Positions 34,815-47,056 of a DNA stretch of 61,892 bases are shown here, in pieces (positions within the stretch are counted from its first letter, which is position 1; every line of letters begins with the position of its first letter). The stretch is from Marinobacter nauticus (GTDB taxonomy: Bacteria; Pseudomonadota; Gammaproteobacteria; Enterobacterales; Shewanellaceae), in NCBI RefSeq assembly GCF_019801015.1, contig NZ_JAHVJZ010000013.1, positions 1 through 61,892 on the forward strand, read 5' to 3'. A model generated the notes under the pieces. That model was given only the letters and a program-made list of their open reading frames with translations, did not search any database and was not told where the DNA came from. Position numbers and translations under genes: made by a program.

Positions 34815-37800
34815 TTAGAGGCGAGTCTTCTCAAAGAAGAAGGCCTGACGTTCTTCGCCCTTGCCGTCGACACGATTCATGGTGGCGGCATCGTACAGAC
34901 GCCCGTTGACCATGGTGTACTCCACTTTATCGCTGTCGCGGATGTCGCTCAGCGGATCACCGTTGATCACCACCAGGTCAGCCAGTTTACCCGGGGTCAC
35001 AGAGCCCAGCTGATGATCCATGCCGAAATGCATGGCGGGGTTAATGGTGGCCGTTTTGAGCGCTTCCAGGTTGCTCATGCCACCCTGGGCAAACATCCAG
35101 ATCTCCCAGTGGGCACCCAGACCTTCGCGCTGCCCATGGGCACCAATGTTGCTGTGCACGCCAAGGTCGCCCACCTCTTTGGCACCACGGGCCACATTAA
35201 AGTGGTTGTAGTGCTCATCCGGTGCTGTGGGACGACGCATGGAGCGGCTGCGCAGAATGTCGCCGGGTACGTAAGCAGATAGGCGAGGGTGGTTCCACAC
35301 CTCGGTTTTGTCGTACCAGTAGTTTTCACCCCAGATGCCGCCGTAAGCCACCACCAGGGTCGGGGTGTAGCCAACCTCAGTCTGAGACCAGAACTGCTTA
35401 ATGTCGTCATACAGGTTGGCGGCGGGCAGGGCGTGCTCAATGCCGGTATGGCCATCTGCAATCATGCTCAGGTTGTGCTGAAGCAGGGAGCCACCTTCCG
35501 GCACGACCATCATCTCCAGTTCGCGGGCTGCGGCCACCACCTGCTGACGCTGATTTCGGCGAGGCTGGTTGTAGCTCTTCACGCTGAACGCGCCCACCGC
35601 TTTGAGACGCTCAAGGTGGAATTTGGCGTCTTCATAACTGTCGATGTGGGCGGTGTAGCCCGGGCTGTTGGCACCGTACAGAATGGTACCGGTGGAGAAA
35701 ATGCGCGGCCCGGCGATGATGCCGGCCTTCTGCATTTCGCTGGCGGCAAACACTTCAGTGGTGTCGTTGGAGGGGTCGTGGATGCTGGTCACACCCAGAG
35801 CCAGACCCGCATAGTTGATCCAGTTCTGCTGCGGGATGATCTCATCCTGACCCTGAGAGCCGTGAGCGTGCGCGTCAAAGATGCCGGGCATCAGGGTTTT
35901 GCCCTGGATGTCGATCACCTGGGCGCCCTTCGGTACCGCCACTTCATCACGGGTCCCGACCGCTGCAATCTTGTTGTTTTCAACAATCACAACGGCATCG
36001 GCAATGACCTTGTCTCCGTCCATGGTGATCACCTGGCCGCCAACAAAAGCGATGGTTCCACGTGGAACATCCGCGTCGGCTTTGAAGCCAATGTCGGTGA
36101 TCTTTGGTTCGGCTTTCAGTTCGCTGCCCGGTTCCAGCAGGCCATCCAGGGACACCTGGTAAAGACTCGGGCCCATGCTCCAGTGCAGGAACTGGCCATC
36201 CAGACGCCAGCTGATGTTTTCACCCGCTCGCTGGGACAGCTGCTTAACCGGTAAGCTTCCGCCATCAGGACCAATGTGCAGGGTTTCACCGTGATGGGCG
36301 AACGGCGTCAGGAATACCTTAAAGCGCTCTGCAAACGCCAGCTGCTTGCCGTCCGGTGACACATGCCACTCGCTGGCGTGGTCAGAGGTAAAGTGAACGC
36401 GCGGTTCGAAACCGTGAGTGCCAACACTGGCCAGTGCGGTTTTGCCCCCCTCCATGGTGGAGAAGAACACCCGGTCACTGCTGCCACCAAAGTGCGGAGT
36501 GTGGCCACGCTTGCTGATGCGTTGAGGCTCGGCGTTCTTTTCGGCCAGGTCGATCCAATAGATGCCCGGTTCGCGGTTCCAGCTACGCGGTGTGATGTAG
36601 TAGCCCTTGGACTTACGGAACACCAATGCGTCGCCTTCCGGCGAGAAGGCGGGCTCAACGTATTTGCCCGGTTCCAGAGGCAGCACGGTGTTGCGCTTAC
36701 GGCGCAGGTCTCGCACCACAACTTTGCCTTGTTCCTCATCCGTCCAGGTGACGTAAGCCAGTTTGCGGCCATCGCGGGACCAGGCCGGGAACAGTTCGAA
36801 AGTCTCATCCTGGCGGGTCAGTCGCTGAGGCTTGCCGTCGGGCAGAGTCCGCAGCCAGATTTTGCCCAGCGCTTCAAAAGCCACCTGCTTGCCATTGGGG
36901 CTGATCTGTACCTGGCGCAGCATCTTCAGGTCGAAGCGGTCCTGATCCAGATTTTGCTGGAAACGCAGTGCTGGTTGCACCTGCTTATCCACGGTGACCT
37001 GGAACGGAATGGCGGCCACCTCACCGGAGTCCAGCTCCAGCTGGCGGATCTCACCGCCAGCCCAGAACAGAATGGACTCACTGTCCGGGCTCCAGGCCAT
37101 GGTGGGATACACGCCGTGGATGGCCCAGGTTTCCTGCATGTCTCGGTCCAGCTCGTTGTAGACCTGACGCTTCTCACCAGACACCAGATCGTAGAGGTAG
37201 AGCGCGCTTTGGAATCCGTCACGGGCAATGTACGCCAGGAAGCGACCGTCCGGGCTGGGGGTGGGGCGAATGGCACCGCCGGTGCCCTCCAGCAGCACTT
37301 CAATCTCGCCGGTTTCCCGGTCGTAGCGTTTGATTTTGTAGATCCCTTTTATGGAATCCTTGGAGTAATGGAAGGTCTTGCCTGGCGTCGCATCCTGAGA
37401 GAAATAGATGTAGCGGCCATCCGGTGAGAAGGCGGGTTCACCCAGGTCTTTCTGATCGTTCGGGCGTTCGGTCAACTGAATCCCTTTGCCGCCACTGACG
37501 TGATACATCCACACTTCGCCTGCGCCAAGGCTGCGCTGCGCGGTGTAGTGCTTACGGCCGACAAGGTATTGGCCATCCGGGCTCCAGGCGGGGCTGTTGA
37601 GCAGACGGAAGGTCTCAGAGGTCACCGGCTGCATGTCGCTGCCGTCAAGGTTGACGGTGAAGATGTTGTCACCGCCATCCTGATCGGAGGTAAAAGCGAT
37701 GCGTTTGCCATCGGGGCTGAAGCGGGGCTGCATATGCCAGGCGATGCCTTTTACCAGCGGTGTGGCCTGCCCCCCGGAAACCGGCATGGTGTAGATGTCG

Positions 37801-38009
37801 CCTAGCAGGTCGAACACCAGGGTCTTGCCATCAGGGCTGATATCGAGGTTCATCCAGGTGCCCTGTGACACATTGATCTGGATGGTTTCCATCGGGCCTT
37901 CCGGGGCGTTAACGTCCCAGGCGGGCTTGTCGTCATTGGCGATAAGAGGGGTGCTGATCAGCAGGCCGGCACCGAGCAGGGCGGCTGCAAGGGGGGAGGT
38001 TCGAAACAT
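34815..38009 (-). CDS. Exported TolB-type beta-propeller / amidohydrolase fusion
   Basis: 1064 residues. An N-terminal signal peptide (about 1-24, cleavage near LIA/ND) is followed by about 600 residues of WD40/TolB-like propeller repeats with recurring SPDGK/SPDGR segments. From about residue 650 there is a metal-dependent amidohydrolase domain: DAHAHGSQ (HxH metal ligands near 713-715), a later GVHSNIGAHGQREGLGAHWE segment and the closing GKLADLVVINGDPL typical of the imidazolonepropionase-like group. Likely a periplasmic or secreted peptidase/amidohydrolase; the substrate is unknown. It stands alone. A parS sequence lies at the junction of the two domains. Confidence 0.88.
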   Translation of the reverse strand: MFRTSPLAAALLGAGLLISTPLIANDDKPAWDVNAPEGPMETIQINVSQGTWMNLDISPDGKTLVFDLLGDIYTMPVSGGQATPLVKGIAWHMQPRFSPDGKRIAFTSDQDGGDNIFTVNLDGSDMQPVTSETFRLLNSPAWSPDGQYLVGRKHYTAQRSLGAGEVWMYHVSGGKGIQLTERPNDQKDLGEPAFSPDGRYIYFSQDATPGKTFHYSKDSIKGIYKIKRYDRETGEIEVLLEGTGGAIRPTPSPDGRFLAYIARDGFQSALYLYDLVSGEKRQVYNELDRDMQETWAIHGVYPTMAWSPDSESILFWAGGEIRQLELDSGEVAAIPFQVTVDKQVQPALRFQQNLDQDRFDLKMLRQVQISPNGKQVAFEALGKIWLRTLPDGKPQRLTRQDETFELFPAWSRDGRKLAYVTWTDEEQGKVVVRDLRRKRNTVLPLEPGKYVEPAFSPEGDALVFRKSKGYYITPRSWNREPGIYWIDLAEKNAEPQRISKRGHTPHFGGSSDRVFFSTMEGGKTALASVGTHGFEPRVHFTSDHASEWHVSPDGKQLAFAERFKVFLTPFAHHGETLHIGPDGGSLPVKQLSQRAGENISWRLDGQFLHWSMGPSLYQVSLDGLLEPGSELKAEPKITDIGFKADADVPRGTIAFVGGQVITMDGDKVIADAVVIVENNKIAAVGTRDEVAVPKGAQVIDIQGKTLMPGIFDAHAHGSQGQDEIIPQQNWINYAGLALGVTSIHDPSNDTTEVFAASEMQKAGIIAGPRIFSTGTILYGANSPGYTAHIDSYEDAKFHLERLKAVGAFSVKSYNQPRRNQRQQVVAAARELEMMVVPEGGSLLQHNLSMIADGHTGIEHALPAANLYDDIKQFWSQTEVGYTPTLVVAYGGIWGENYWYDKTEVWNHPRLSAYVPGDILRSRSMRRPTAPDEHYNHFNVARGAKEVGDLGVHSNIGAHGQREGLGAHWEIWMFAQGGMSNLEALKTATINPAMHFGMDHQLGSVTPGKLADLVVINGDPLSDIRDSDKVEYTMVNGRLYDAATMNRVDGKGEERQAFFFEKTRL
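36054..36069. promoter_or_regulatory. parS: parS centromere site inside the amidohydrolase gene
   Basis: GGTTCCACGTGGAACA; the reverse strand TGTTCCACGTGGAACC is the form known for Pseudomonas chromosomal parS. It encodes residues about 647-652 (VPRGTI) at the propeller-amidohydrolase junction, 17 kb from oriC. Confidence 0.82.
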
Positions 38010-38082
38010 GACACTTCCTGTAGTCTTGTTGTTATGCCTATGTATACAAAATCCATAGTACCAAGATCACAGGGAAAACGAA

Positions 38083-38104
38083 GAGGGCGGCAAAAGCCGC
38101 CCTC
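38083..38104 (-). terminator. Terminator-like hairpin after tusA
   Basis: Nine-pair stem GAGGGCGGC/GCCGCCCTC with an AAAA loop; on the minus strand it is followed by TTCGTTTTCCC, a weak T tract. It lies between tusA and the amidohydrolase gene. Confidence 0.65.
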
Positions 38105-38126
38105 CGGGAATTTGTTTGGGGATGTG

Positions 38127-38372
38127 TCAGAGCCCTTTGCGGATCAGATAGCGGTAAGGCGCTTGCTCTGTGTCACTGGCCACCAGGGTGTGATCCATAA
38201 ACTGGCAGAAGCTGGGGATGTCCCGGGTGGTGGAGGGGTCATCCGCAGTCACCAGCAGGGTTTCACCGTCTTCCATTTTACGGACGGTTTTGCGCACCAT
38301 CATCACCGGCTCCGGGCAACGCAGGCCGATGGCATCCAGAGTGTGTTGGGCGCAGATAAAGGGATCAGACAT
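38127..38372 (-). CDS. tusA: Sulfur carrier protein TusA
   Basis: Carries sulfur as a persulfide for 2-thiouridine tRNA modification and other sulfur transfer. 81 residues from [14 protein letters not shown]. The active Cys19 is in [13 protein letters not shown], and the C-terminal PYRYLIRKG is characteristic. The open frame extends to 38435 but the conserved start is 38372. Confidence 0.96.
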   Translation of the reverse strand: MSDPFICAQHTLDAIGLRCPEPVMMVRKTVRKMEDGETLLVTADDPSTTRDIPSFCQFMDHTLVASDTEQAPYRYLIRKGL

Positions 38373-38475
38373 GGTGACTCTACCGAAGACTAACTGACGA
38401 GGCGGGTATGATACGCCGACGACGTTTCCGATCAACTCCTGTTCATTTTTTGAGCCTAGCAGAGTGATCCGGGTA

Positions 38476-38507
38476 TCAAAAAGGGCGGCCTGAGCCGCCC
38501 TTTTTCT
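38476..38507. terminator. Terminator after fadA (bidirectional)
   Basis: Stem AAAAAGGGCGGC (38478-38489) with GCCGCCCTTTTT (38494-38505), loop CTGA. Confidence 0.92.
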
Positions 38508-38518
38508 GTGATGCCTGG

Positions 38519-41847
<3,329 letters not shown>

Positions 41848-41928
41848 GGTTGGGTTCCTTTTTTACCACATCCGAGTGATGGCATTGTGAGCAAGTGTGA
41901 GGCGGCTCACGGTAAATTGCAACACCTA

Positions 41929-41948
41929 TTTAAAACGGGTGTTTAAAC
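41929..41948. promoter_or_regulatory. PsrA-like operator upstream of fadBA
   Basis: TTTAAAAC-GGGT-GTTTAAAC contains AAAC-N4-GTTT, the core of the fatty-acid-responsive PsrA repressor site of Pseudomonas and Shewanella. It is about 80 bp upstream of fadB and also upstream of the divergent pepQ. Assignment to PsrA is inference from motif and context. Confidence 0.55.
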
Positions 41949-42021
41949 TCCGTGGCATGAATTGCCTCAGGCCCGGTGATACACTCCGGGCAATCAATGC
42001 TGAACGACTGCCGAGTATGCG

Positions 42022-43341
42022 ATGGAACGACTAGCCCACACCTTTCCGGAACACATCCAAACCCTGCGCCAGCGCGCTGATAACCTCCTGGCGAAACAAG
42101 GCCTGGATGGACTGATCATTCACGCCGGAGAACCGCACCGTATCTTTCTGGATGATATGGACTACCCCTTTAAGGTTAACCCGCATTTCAAGCACTGGGT
42201 TCCGGTAGTAGACAATCCTCATTGTTACCTGGTGGTGAAGGCCGGTGAAAAACCGACTCTGCTGTTCTATCGCCCGGTGGATTTCTGGCATAAGGTGCCG
42301 CCGCTGCCAACCGAGTACTGGGTCGAACAGTTTGATCTCGTGCCTTTTGAAACGCTGGATCAGGTGCCGGCCCTGCTGCCCGCGGACCGGACCCGCTTTG
42401 CCTATATTGGTGAGCATCCGCAGCGAGCGGCGGAGCTTGGCCTGAATCAGGTGAACCCACAGGCGGCGATGGACAGCCTGCACTTTCAGCGCAGCATCAA
42501 AACCGATTACGAAATTGCCTGTATGGATGAAGCCAACCGGATTGCGGTTTTGGGTCACCAGGCTGCCCGTGACGCGTTCCTGTCCGGCGCATCTGAGTAT
42601 GAGATCCAACAGGCTTACCTGATGGCGACTCAGCACGGCGAAAACGACGTGCCTTACGGCAACATCATTGCCCTGAATGAGCACAGCGCCATCCTTCATT
42701 ACACCAAGCTGGAGCGCCAGGCGCCGTCGGAGAGTCGCAGTTTCCTGATCGACGCGGGCGCGTCCGTCAATGGCTACGCCTCCGACATCACCCGGACCTA
42801 CGCCAAAGATCCGCAGAGCCGGTTTGGCCAACTGGTGGCTGCCATGGATGACGCTCAGCTTGAGATCATCGACGCCATTCGTCCCGGCCTGCGTTACACC
42901 GAGCTGCACGAAATGATGCATCGTAAGGTGGCGGATCTGATGGTGCGCTTTGAGCTGGTGAACACCGACGCGGATACCGCGTTTGAACTGGGCGTCACCC
43001 GCGCCTTTTTCCCGCACGGTCTGGGCCATCCCATCGGCTTGCAGGTGCATGACGTTGCCGGCTTTATGCAGGATGAGCAGGGCACCCATCTGGCCGCACC
43101 GGCGTCCTACCCGGCGCTGCGTTGCACCCGTGTGCTGGAAGTGGGCATGGTGGTGACCATCGAGCCGGGCCTCTACATCATCGACACCCTGATTAACGAT
43201 CTCTCCGCCGAGGCCAAAGCGGTCCTCAACACTCCGGTGATCGATGAGCTGCGCCCGTTTGGTGGTATCCGCATCGAGGATGACGTGGTGGTTCAGGCGT
43301 CCGGTGTCCTTAACCTGACCCGGAAACACGGTCTGGCCTGA
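42022..43341 (+). CDS. pepQ: Xaa-Pro dipeptidase PepQ
   Basis: Di-metal M24 aminopeptidase-fold enzyme cleaving X-Pro dipeptides. 439 residues. Metal ligands: Asp in LIDAGASVNGYASDITR, His in FFPHGLGHPIGLQVHD, Glu in TIEPGLYIID, Glu in GGIRIEDDVVV. Overlaps yigZ by one base (TGATG), so translation is coupled. pepQ-yigZ-trkH order is as in E. coli. Confidence 0.97.
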   Translation: MERLAHTFPEHIQTLRQRADNLLAKQGLDGLIIHAGEPHRIFLDDMDYPFKVNPHFKHWVPVVDNPHCYLVVKAGEKPTLLFYRPVDFWHKVPPLPTEYWVEQFDLVPFETLDQVPALLPADRTRFAYIGEHPQRAAELGLNQVNPQAAMDSLHFQRSIKTDYEIACMDEANRIAVLGHQAARDAFLSGASEYEIQQAYLMATQHGENDVPYGNIIALNEHSAILHYTKLERQAPSESRSFLIDAGASVNGYASDITRTYAKDPQSRFGQLVAAMDDAQLEIIDAIRPGLRYTELHEMMHRKVADLMVRFELVNTDADTAFELGVTRAFFPHGLGHPIGLQVHDVAGFMQDEQGTHLAAPASYPALRCTRVLEVGMVVTIEPGLYIIDTLINDLSAEAKAVLNTPVIDELRPFGGIRIEDDVVVQASGVLNLTRKHGLA

Positions 43342-43961
43342 TGAGCGACCGCTTTGTGGTGCCCGCGGCACCGGTCGTGGTGGAGGAGATCATCAAACGG
43401 AGTCGCTTCCTGACGGTGATTGAACGGATCCAGACCGGGGCCGAAGCCCGGGCACTTCAGGCTCGCCTGAAAGCGCAACACCCGGAGGCCAGTCATCACT
43501 GTCTGGCCTTTGTCGCAGGCCCGCCCGGTTGCACCCGGGATATCGGGGCTTCCGATGATGGGGAGCCGGCAGGCTCTGCGGGGCGCCCGATGCTCAATGT
43601 GCTGCTGGGCAGCGAAGTGGGACAACTGGCGGCCGTGTCCGTACGCTATTACGGTGGCACCAAGCTGGGCGTTGGTGGTCTGGTCCGGGCCTATGCCGGT
43701 GGCGTGAAGCTGGCACTGGAATCGCTGACGACCCAACCCTTTGTGCCGATGAGCCAATTGGAAGTGCGAGGGGAATACGCGGACCTGCCGATGGTGGAGT
43801 ATCTGGTTCAGCAGCATAACGGGGAAGTTCTGGCACCCCATTTTGATACCGGGATCCGCCTCGAGTTGGCGCTGCCGACCGCTGAACTGGCGGCCTTTGA
43901 AGCGGATCTGCGTCAACGCAGTGGCGGTCGGTTAGTGATTGATAAACCGTCTCAGGGGTGA
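43341..43961 (+). CDS. yigZ: IMPACT/YigZ family protein
   Basis: 206 residues with the IMPACT N-terminal domain (SDDGEPAGSAGRPML, YYGGTKLGVGGLVRAY) and a C-terminal DUF1949-type domain. Eukaryotic relatives act on translation control; the bacterial role is unclear. Coupled to pepQ and 53 bp before trkH. Confidence 0.93.
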   Translation: MSDRFVVPAAPVVVEEIIKRSRFLTVIERIQTGAEARALQARLKAQHPEASHHCLAFVAGPPGCTRDIGASDDGEPAGSAGRPMLNVLLGSEVGQLAAVSVRYYGGTKLGVGGLVRAYAGGVKLALESLTTQPFVPMSQLEVRGEYADLPMVEYLVQQHNGEVLAPHFDTGIRLELALPTAELAAFEADLRQRSGGRLVIDKPSQG

Positions 43962-44014
43962 ATGCACTGCGCCGGTAGAGTATCCTAGCCGCAAATTAAT
44001 TCATCAAACTGTCA

Positions 44015-45472
44015 ATGGAATACCGGACCATAACCCGGATCATCGGCCTGTTGGTGGCACTGTTCAGTACCACCATGTTGCCACCGGCCCTGATCGCCGT
44101 GATCTACAAAGACGGTGGGGGCACCACCTTCGTTCAGGCTTTTGTCCTCTCTCTGGTTCTGGGGCTGATGCTCTGGTACCCCAATCGTGATGCCAAACAG
44201 GAGCTTCGCGCTCGTGAGGGTTTCCTGATTGTGGTCCTGTTCTGGACAGTGCTGGGGTCCATCGGTGCCATTCCGCTGGTGCTGGCGGATTCGCCCAACC
44301 TGAGCTTTACCGATGCGATGTTTGAGGCCTTCTCGGCGCTCACCACCACCGGGGCAACGGTGATCACCGGACTCGACGACCTGCCCAAAGCGATCCTGTT
44401 CTATCGTCATCTGCTGCAGTGGCTGGGCGGCATGGGGATCATTGTATTGGCGGTCGCCGTACTGCCGATGCTCGGGGTGGGGGGGATGCAGCTGTATCGC
44501 TGTGAAACGCCCGGTCCGGTCAAGGACAACAAGATGACCCCCCGCATCGCGGAAACCGCCAAAGCGCTCTGGTACATCTATCTGACGCTCACCATTGCCT
44601 GTGCCCTGGCTTACTGGCTGGCAGGCATGAACCTGTTTGATGCGGTCGGGCACGCCTTTTCGACGGTATCCATCGGCGGCTTCTCCAGTTACGACTCAAG
44701 CATGGGGCAGTTCGACAGCCGTCTGATCAACGCCATCTGTGTCGTTTTCCTGCTGATTGCCGGCATCAACTTCAGTCTGCACTTCACCGCCTTCGGGCGC
44801 CGGGGGCTCAACCTTAAGACCTACCTTCGGGACACCGAAGTAAAGGTGTTCCTGGGCTTCCAGCTGGTGCTGACCGCGATCTGCTTCCTGGTGCTGATCA
44901 ACAGCGGGATTTACGACTCACCGGAATCCACCCTGGACCACGCTCTGTTCCAGGCGGTGTCCATCTCCACCACCGCAGGCTTTGCTACCCAGAGCTTCTC
45001 AGAGTGGCCGCTGTTCCTGCCCATTCTGCTGATCCTGGCCAGCTTTGTCGGTGGCTGCGCCGGCTCTACCGGTGGCGGGATGAAAGTGGTCCGTATCGTG
45101 CTGCTGCTGAAGCAGGGCGGCCGCGAGGTGAAGCGACTGATCCACCCCCGCGCCATGTACGCCATTCGCCTTAACAACAAAGCGGTGGGTGACCGGGTCA
45201 TTGACGCGGTATGGGGCTTCTTTGCCGCGTACGCGGGGTTGTTTGCGTTGTTTATGGTGGCACTGATCGCCACCGGTATGGACGACATTACGGCCTTCAG
45301 TGCCACCGTGGCCTGTCTGAATAACCTGGGTCCGGGCCTTGGTGCGGTAGCCAGCCACTTTGGCGACATTACCGATACCGCCAAGTGGTTGCTGGTACTG
45401 GCCATGCTGTTTGGCCGCCTGGAGATTTTTACTCTGCTGGTGCTGTTCTCACCGGCTTTCTGGAAGAGCTGA
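44015..45472 (+). CDS. trkH: Trk-type potassium uptake protein TrkH (copy 1)
   Basis: Membrane channel subunit of the Trk potassium uptake system. 485 residues. Four pore-loop segments carry filter glycines: ALTTTGATVITG, TVSIGGFSS, STTAGFATQSF and NNLGPGLGAVA. It is followed 12 bp later by hemG, as in E. coli trkH-hemG. A second, diverged trkH lies at 47057 beside trkA. Confidence 0.97.
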   Translation: MEYRTITRIIGLLVALFSTTMLPPALIAVIYKDGGGTTFVQAFVLSLVLGLMLWYPNRDAKQELRAREGFLIVVLFWTVLGSIGAIPLVLADSPNLSFTDAMFEAFSALTTTGATVITGLDDLPKAILFYRHLLQWLGGMGIIVLAVAVLPMLGVGGMQLYRCETPGPVKDNKMTPRIAETAKALWYIYLTLTIACALAYWLAGMNLFDAVGHAFSTVSIGGFSSYDSSMGQFDSRLINAICVVFLLIAGINFSLHFTAFGRRGLNLKTYLRDTEVKVFLGFQLVLTAICFLVLINSGIYDSPESTLDHALFQAVSISTTAGFATQSFSEWPLFLPILLILASFVGGCAGSTGGGMKVVRIVLLLKQGGREVKRLIHPRAMYAIRLNNKAVGDRVIDAVWGFFAAYAGLFALFMVALIATGMDDITAFSATVACLNNLGPGLGAVASHFGDITDTAKWLLVLAMLFGRLEIFTLLVLFSPAFWKS

Positions 45473-45484
45473 CAGGAGCGTCAC

Positions 45485-46009
45485 ATGAACCGGGTACTGA
45501 TCCTCTACTCCACCGTTGATGGCCAGACCCGGCACATCGCCGGACAGATCCAGGCCCGGCTGGAGGCGTTGGGGCAGCAAGTCACCACGGCGGAGCTGTC
45601 ACAGGGCGCGGCGCTGCTGGCCAACGCGGACAGGGTGATCATTGGCGCGTCCATCCGCTACGGCAAATTCCTGCCCGAGTTGATGGCGTTTATCACAGCT
45701 AATCAGGACGCGCTTTCGCGCCTGCCCAGTGCCTTTTATTGCGTCAACCTCGTGGCCAGGAAGGCCAACAAGAACACCCCGGATACCAATCCCTATATGG
45801 TGAAGTTCGTCCAGCAAAGCCCCTGGAAACCGACTTTGCTCGGGGTGTTTGCCGGCAAGCTGAACTACCCCATCTACCGATTCTGGGATCGTCAGATCAT
45901 CCGTTTCATTATGTGGGTCACCAAGGGGCCGACCCAGCCGGATACGGTCGTGGAGTACACCGACTGGGGGGAAGTGGAGCGGTTTGCGGATCGCTTTGCG
46001 GCGTTATGA
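45485..46009 (+). CDS. hemG: Menaquinone-dependent protoporphyrinogen oxidase HemG (copy 1)
   Basis: Oxidises protoporphyrinogen IX to protoporphyrin IX in haem synthesis, passing electrons to quinones. 174 residues, long-chain flavodoxin fold. The FMN loop is YSTVDGQTRHIAG, and the HemG-specific loop region contains YPIYRFWDRQIIRFIMW. It probably shares a transcript with trkH copy 1. Its last 6 bp overlap the convergent regulator gene. Confidence 0.95.
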   Translation: MNRVLILYSTVDGQTRHIAGQIQARLEALGQQVTTAELSQGAALLANADRVIIGASIRYGKFLPELMAFITANQDALSRLPSAFYCVNLVARKANKNTPDTNPYMVKFVQQSPWKPTLLGVFAGKLNYPIYRFWDRQIIRFIMWVTKGPTQPDTVVEYTDWGEVERFADRFAAL

Positions 46010-46318
46010 CGCCTTGGGGGCACAGTAGATGGAGTGGAGCGTTGCCAGAATCGATTCCACTTCTGCGCTGGCCAGACGATACCAGACCATCTGTGCCTCT
46101 TTACGGGTGCTGACCAGTCCCTCTTTGCGCAGTACCGCCAGGTGCTGAGACAGGGCGGACTGACTCAGGGGCACCCTGTCGTTCAGTTCACCCACCGTCA
46201 GCTCCTTTTCCAGCAACAAACAGAGAATCATCAGACGATGCCCGTTGGCGATGGATTTGAGCAGGCGGGAGGCGGCTTCGGCATTCTCTGCCATGCTGGA
46301 AATGTCGATTTGGGACAT
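46004..46318 (-). CDS. ArsR-family regulator of BigR/SqrR/YgaV type
   Basis: Winged-helix repressor of 104 residues (ATG at 46318, GAGG upstream; a GTG at 46324 is also open). The DNA-recognition helix lies in VPLSQSALSQHLAVLRKEGLV. The metal-binding ELCVCDL motif of ArsR is absent (ELTVGEL instead). It has two cysteines, in LMILC (33) and HSIYC (99). These are 66 residues apart, the same spacing as the persulfide-sensing pair of SqrR (41/107) and BigR (42/108). That suggests sensing of sulfide/persulfide rather than a metal. It sits between two hemG genes. Confidence 0.85.
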   Translation of the reverse strand: MSQIDISSMAENAEAASRLLKSIANGHRLMILCLLLEKELTVGELNDRVPLSQSALSQHLAVLRKEGLVSTRKEAQMVWYRLASAEVESILATLHSIYCAPKAS

Positions 46319-46338
46319 CTTCACGACCTCGTTGAAAA

Positions 46339-46354
46339 ATTAGCCAGAACTAAT
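46339..46354. promoter_or_regulatory. Candidate operator ATTAG-N6-CTAAT of the ArsR/BigR-type regulator
   Basis: A perfect 5+6+5 inverted repeat, 21 bp before the regulator start codon. It touches the -10 of the regulator promoter and fills the spacer of a possible plus-strand promoter (TTGAAA 46332-46337, 16 bp, TATTAA 46354-46359) pointing at hemG copy 2. Confidence 0.55.
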
Positions 46355-46381
46355 ATTAATTCTATCTGCTGACTTTGTTAA
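46353..46381 (-). promoter_or_regulatory. Promoter of the ArsR/BigR-type regulator gene
   Basis: Minus strand: -35 TTAACA (46376-46381), 17-bp spacer, -10 TAATAT (46353-46358). Confidence 0.6.
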
Positions 46382-46517
46382 TACTTAGAGCTGGATCCCG
46401 TTTTCCTGATCACTGCTGACTTAGGTCGGGTGCTTTGTGATCATCGGCTCGGCAAACTGCCAGGGGGACCGCCACACTGATTACCTGACCCCCCGTTTTA
46501 ACATTCCAGGAGAGCAG

Positions 46518-47054
46518 ATGACACGGACATTGGTGTTGTACATGAGCCGCGGCGGCCATACGGCCCGGGTGGCGCGCACCATCATGGAGACCATCCAGGA
46601 AGCGGGCGAAGCCTGTGACATGATGGACCTGCTGGAAGCGGAACGGGAAGGCGTCGACTGGGCCCGCTATCAGCGGGTAGTGCTGGGCGCACCGGTGCTG
46701 TATGGCACCTACGACAAAGCGGTGTTTGCCTTTATTGAGGCGAACCGGGCGGACCTTGAGGCTCGCCCAAGCAGCTTCTTCAATGTGTCGGTGGTGGCCC
46801 GCACCCCGGAAAAGGCCACGGTGGAGGGGAACCGCTATATGCAGAAGTTCCTGGAGCTGTCTCCCTGGCGTCCGACCGACCTGAAGGTGATCGCCGGTAA
46901 GGTGGATTACCCCAATTGGGGCTTCTGGGACAGCCTGGCCATCCGCATGATCATGAAGATGACTGACGGCCCGACTGATCCCAAGACGGTGCTTGATTAC
47001 ACCGACTGGGATGACGTGCGTGACTACGCCCGCCATTTGATGACCCTGTCCTGA
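46518..47054 (+). CDS. HemG-like protoporphyrinogen oxidase (copy 2)
   Basis: 178 residues from the ATG at 46518 (AGGAG 6 bp upstream); the open frame back to 46437 has no such site. Flavodoxin fold with FMN loop YMSRGGHTARVAR, and the HemG loop region YPNWGFWDSLAIRMIMKMT matches copy 1. Both end in YTDW followed by an acidic helix. It is clearly paralogous to, but diverged from, copy 1, with the ArsR/BigR-type gene between them. It could be a condition-specific isozyme. It ends 2 bp from the end of trkH copy 2. Confidence 0.88.
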   Translation: MTRTLVLYMSRGGHTARVARTIMETIQEAGEACDMMDLLEAEREGVDWARYQRVVLGAPVLYGTYDKAVFAFIEANRADLEARPSSFFNVSVVARTPEKATVEGNRYMQKFLELSPWRPTDLKVIAGKVDYPNWGFWDSLAIRMIMKMTDGPTDPKTVLDYTDWDDVRDYARHLMTLS

Positions 47055-47056
47055 AC

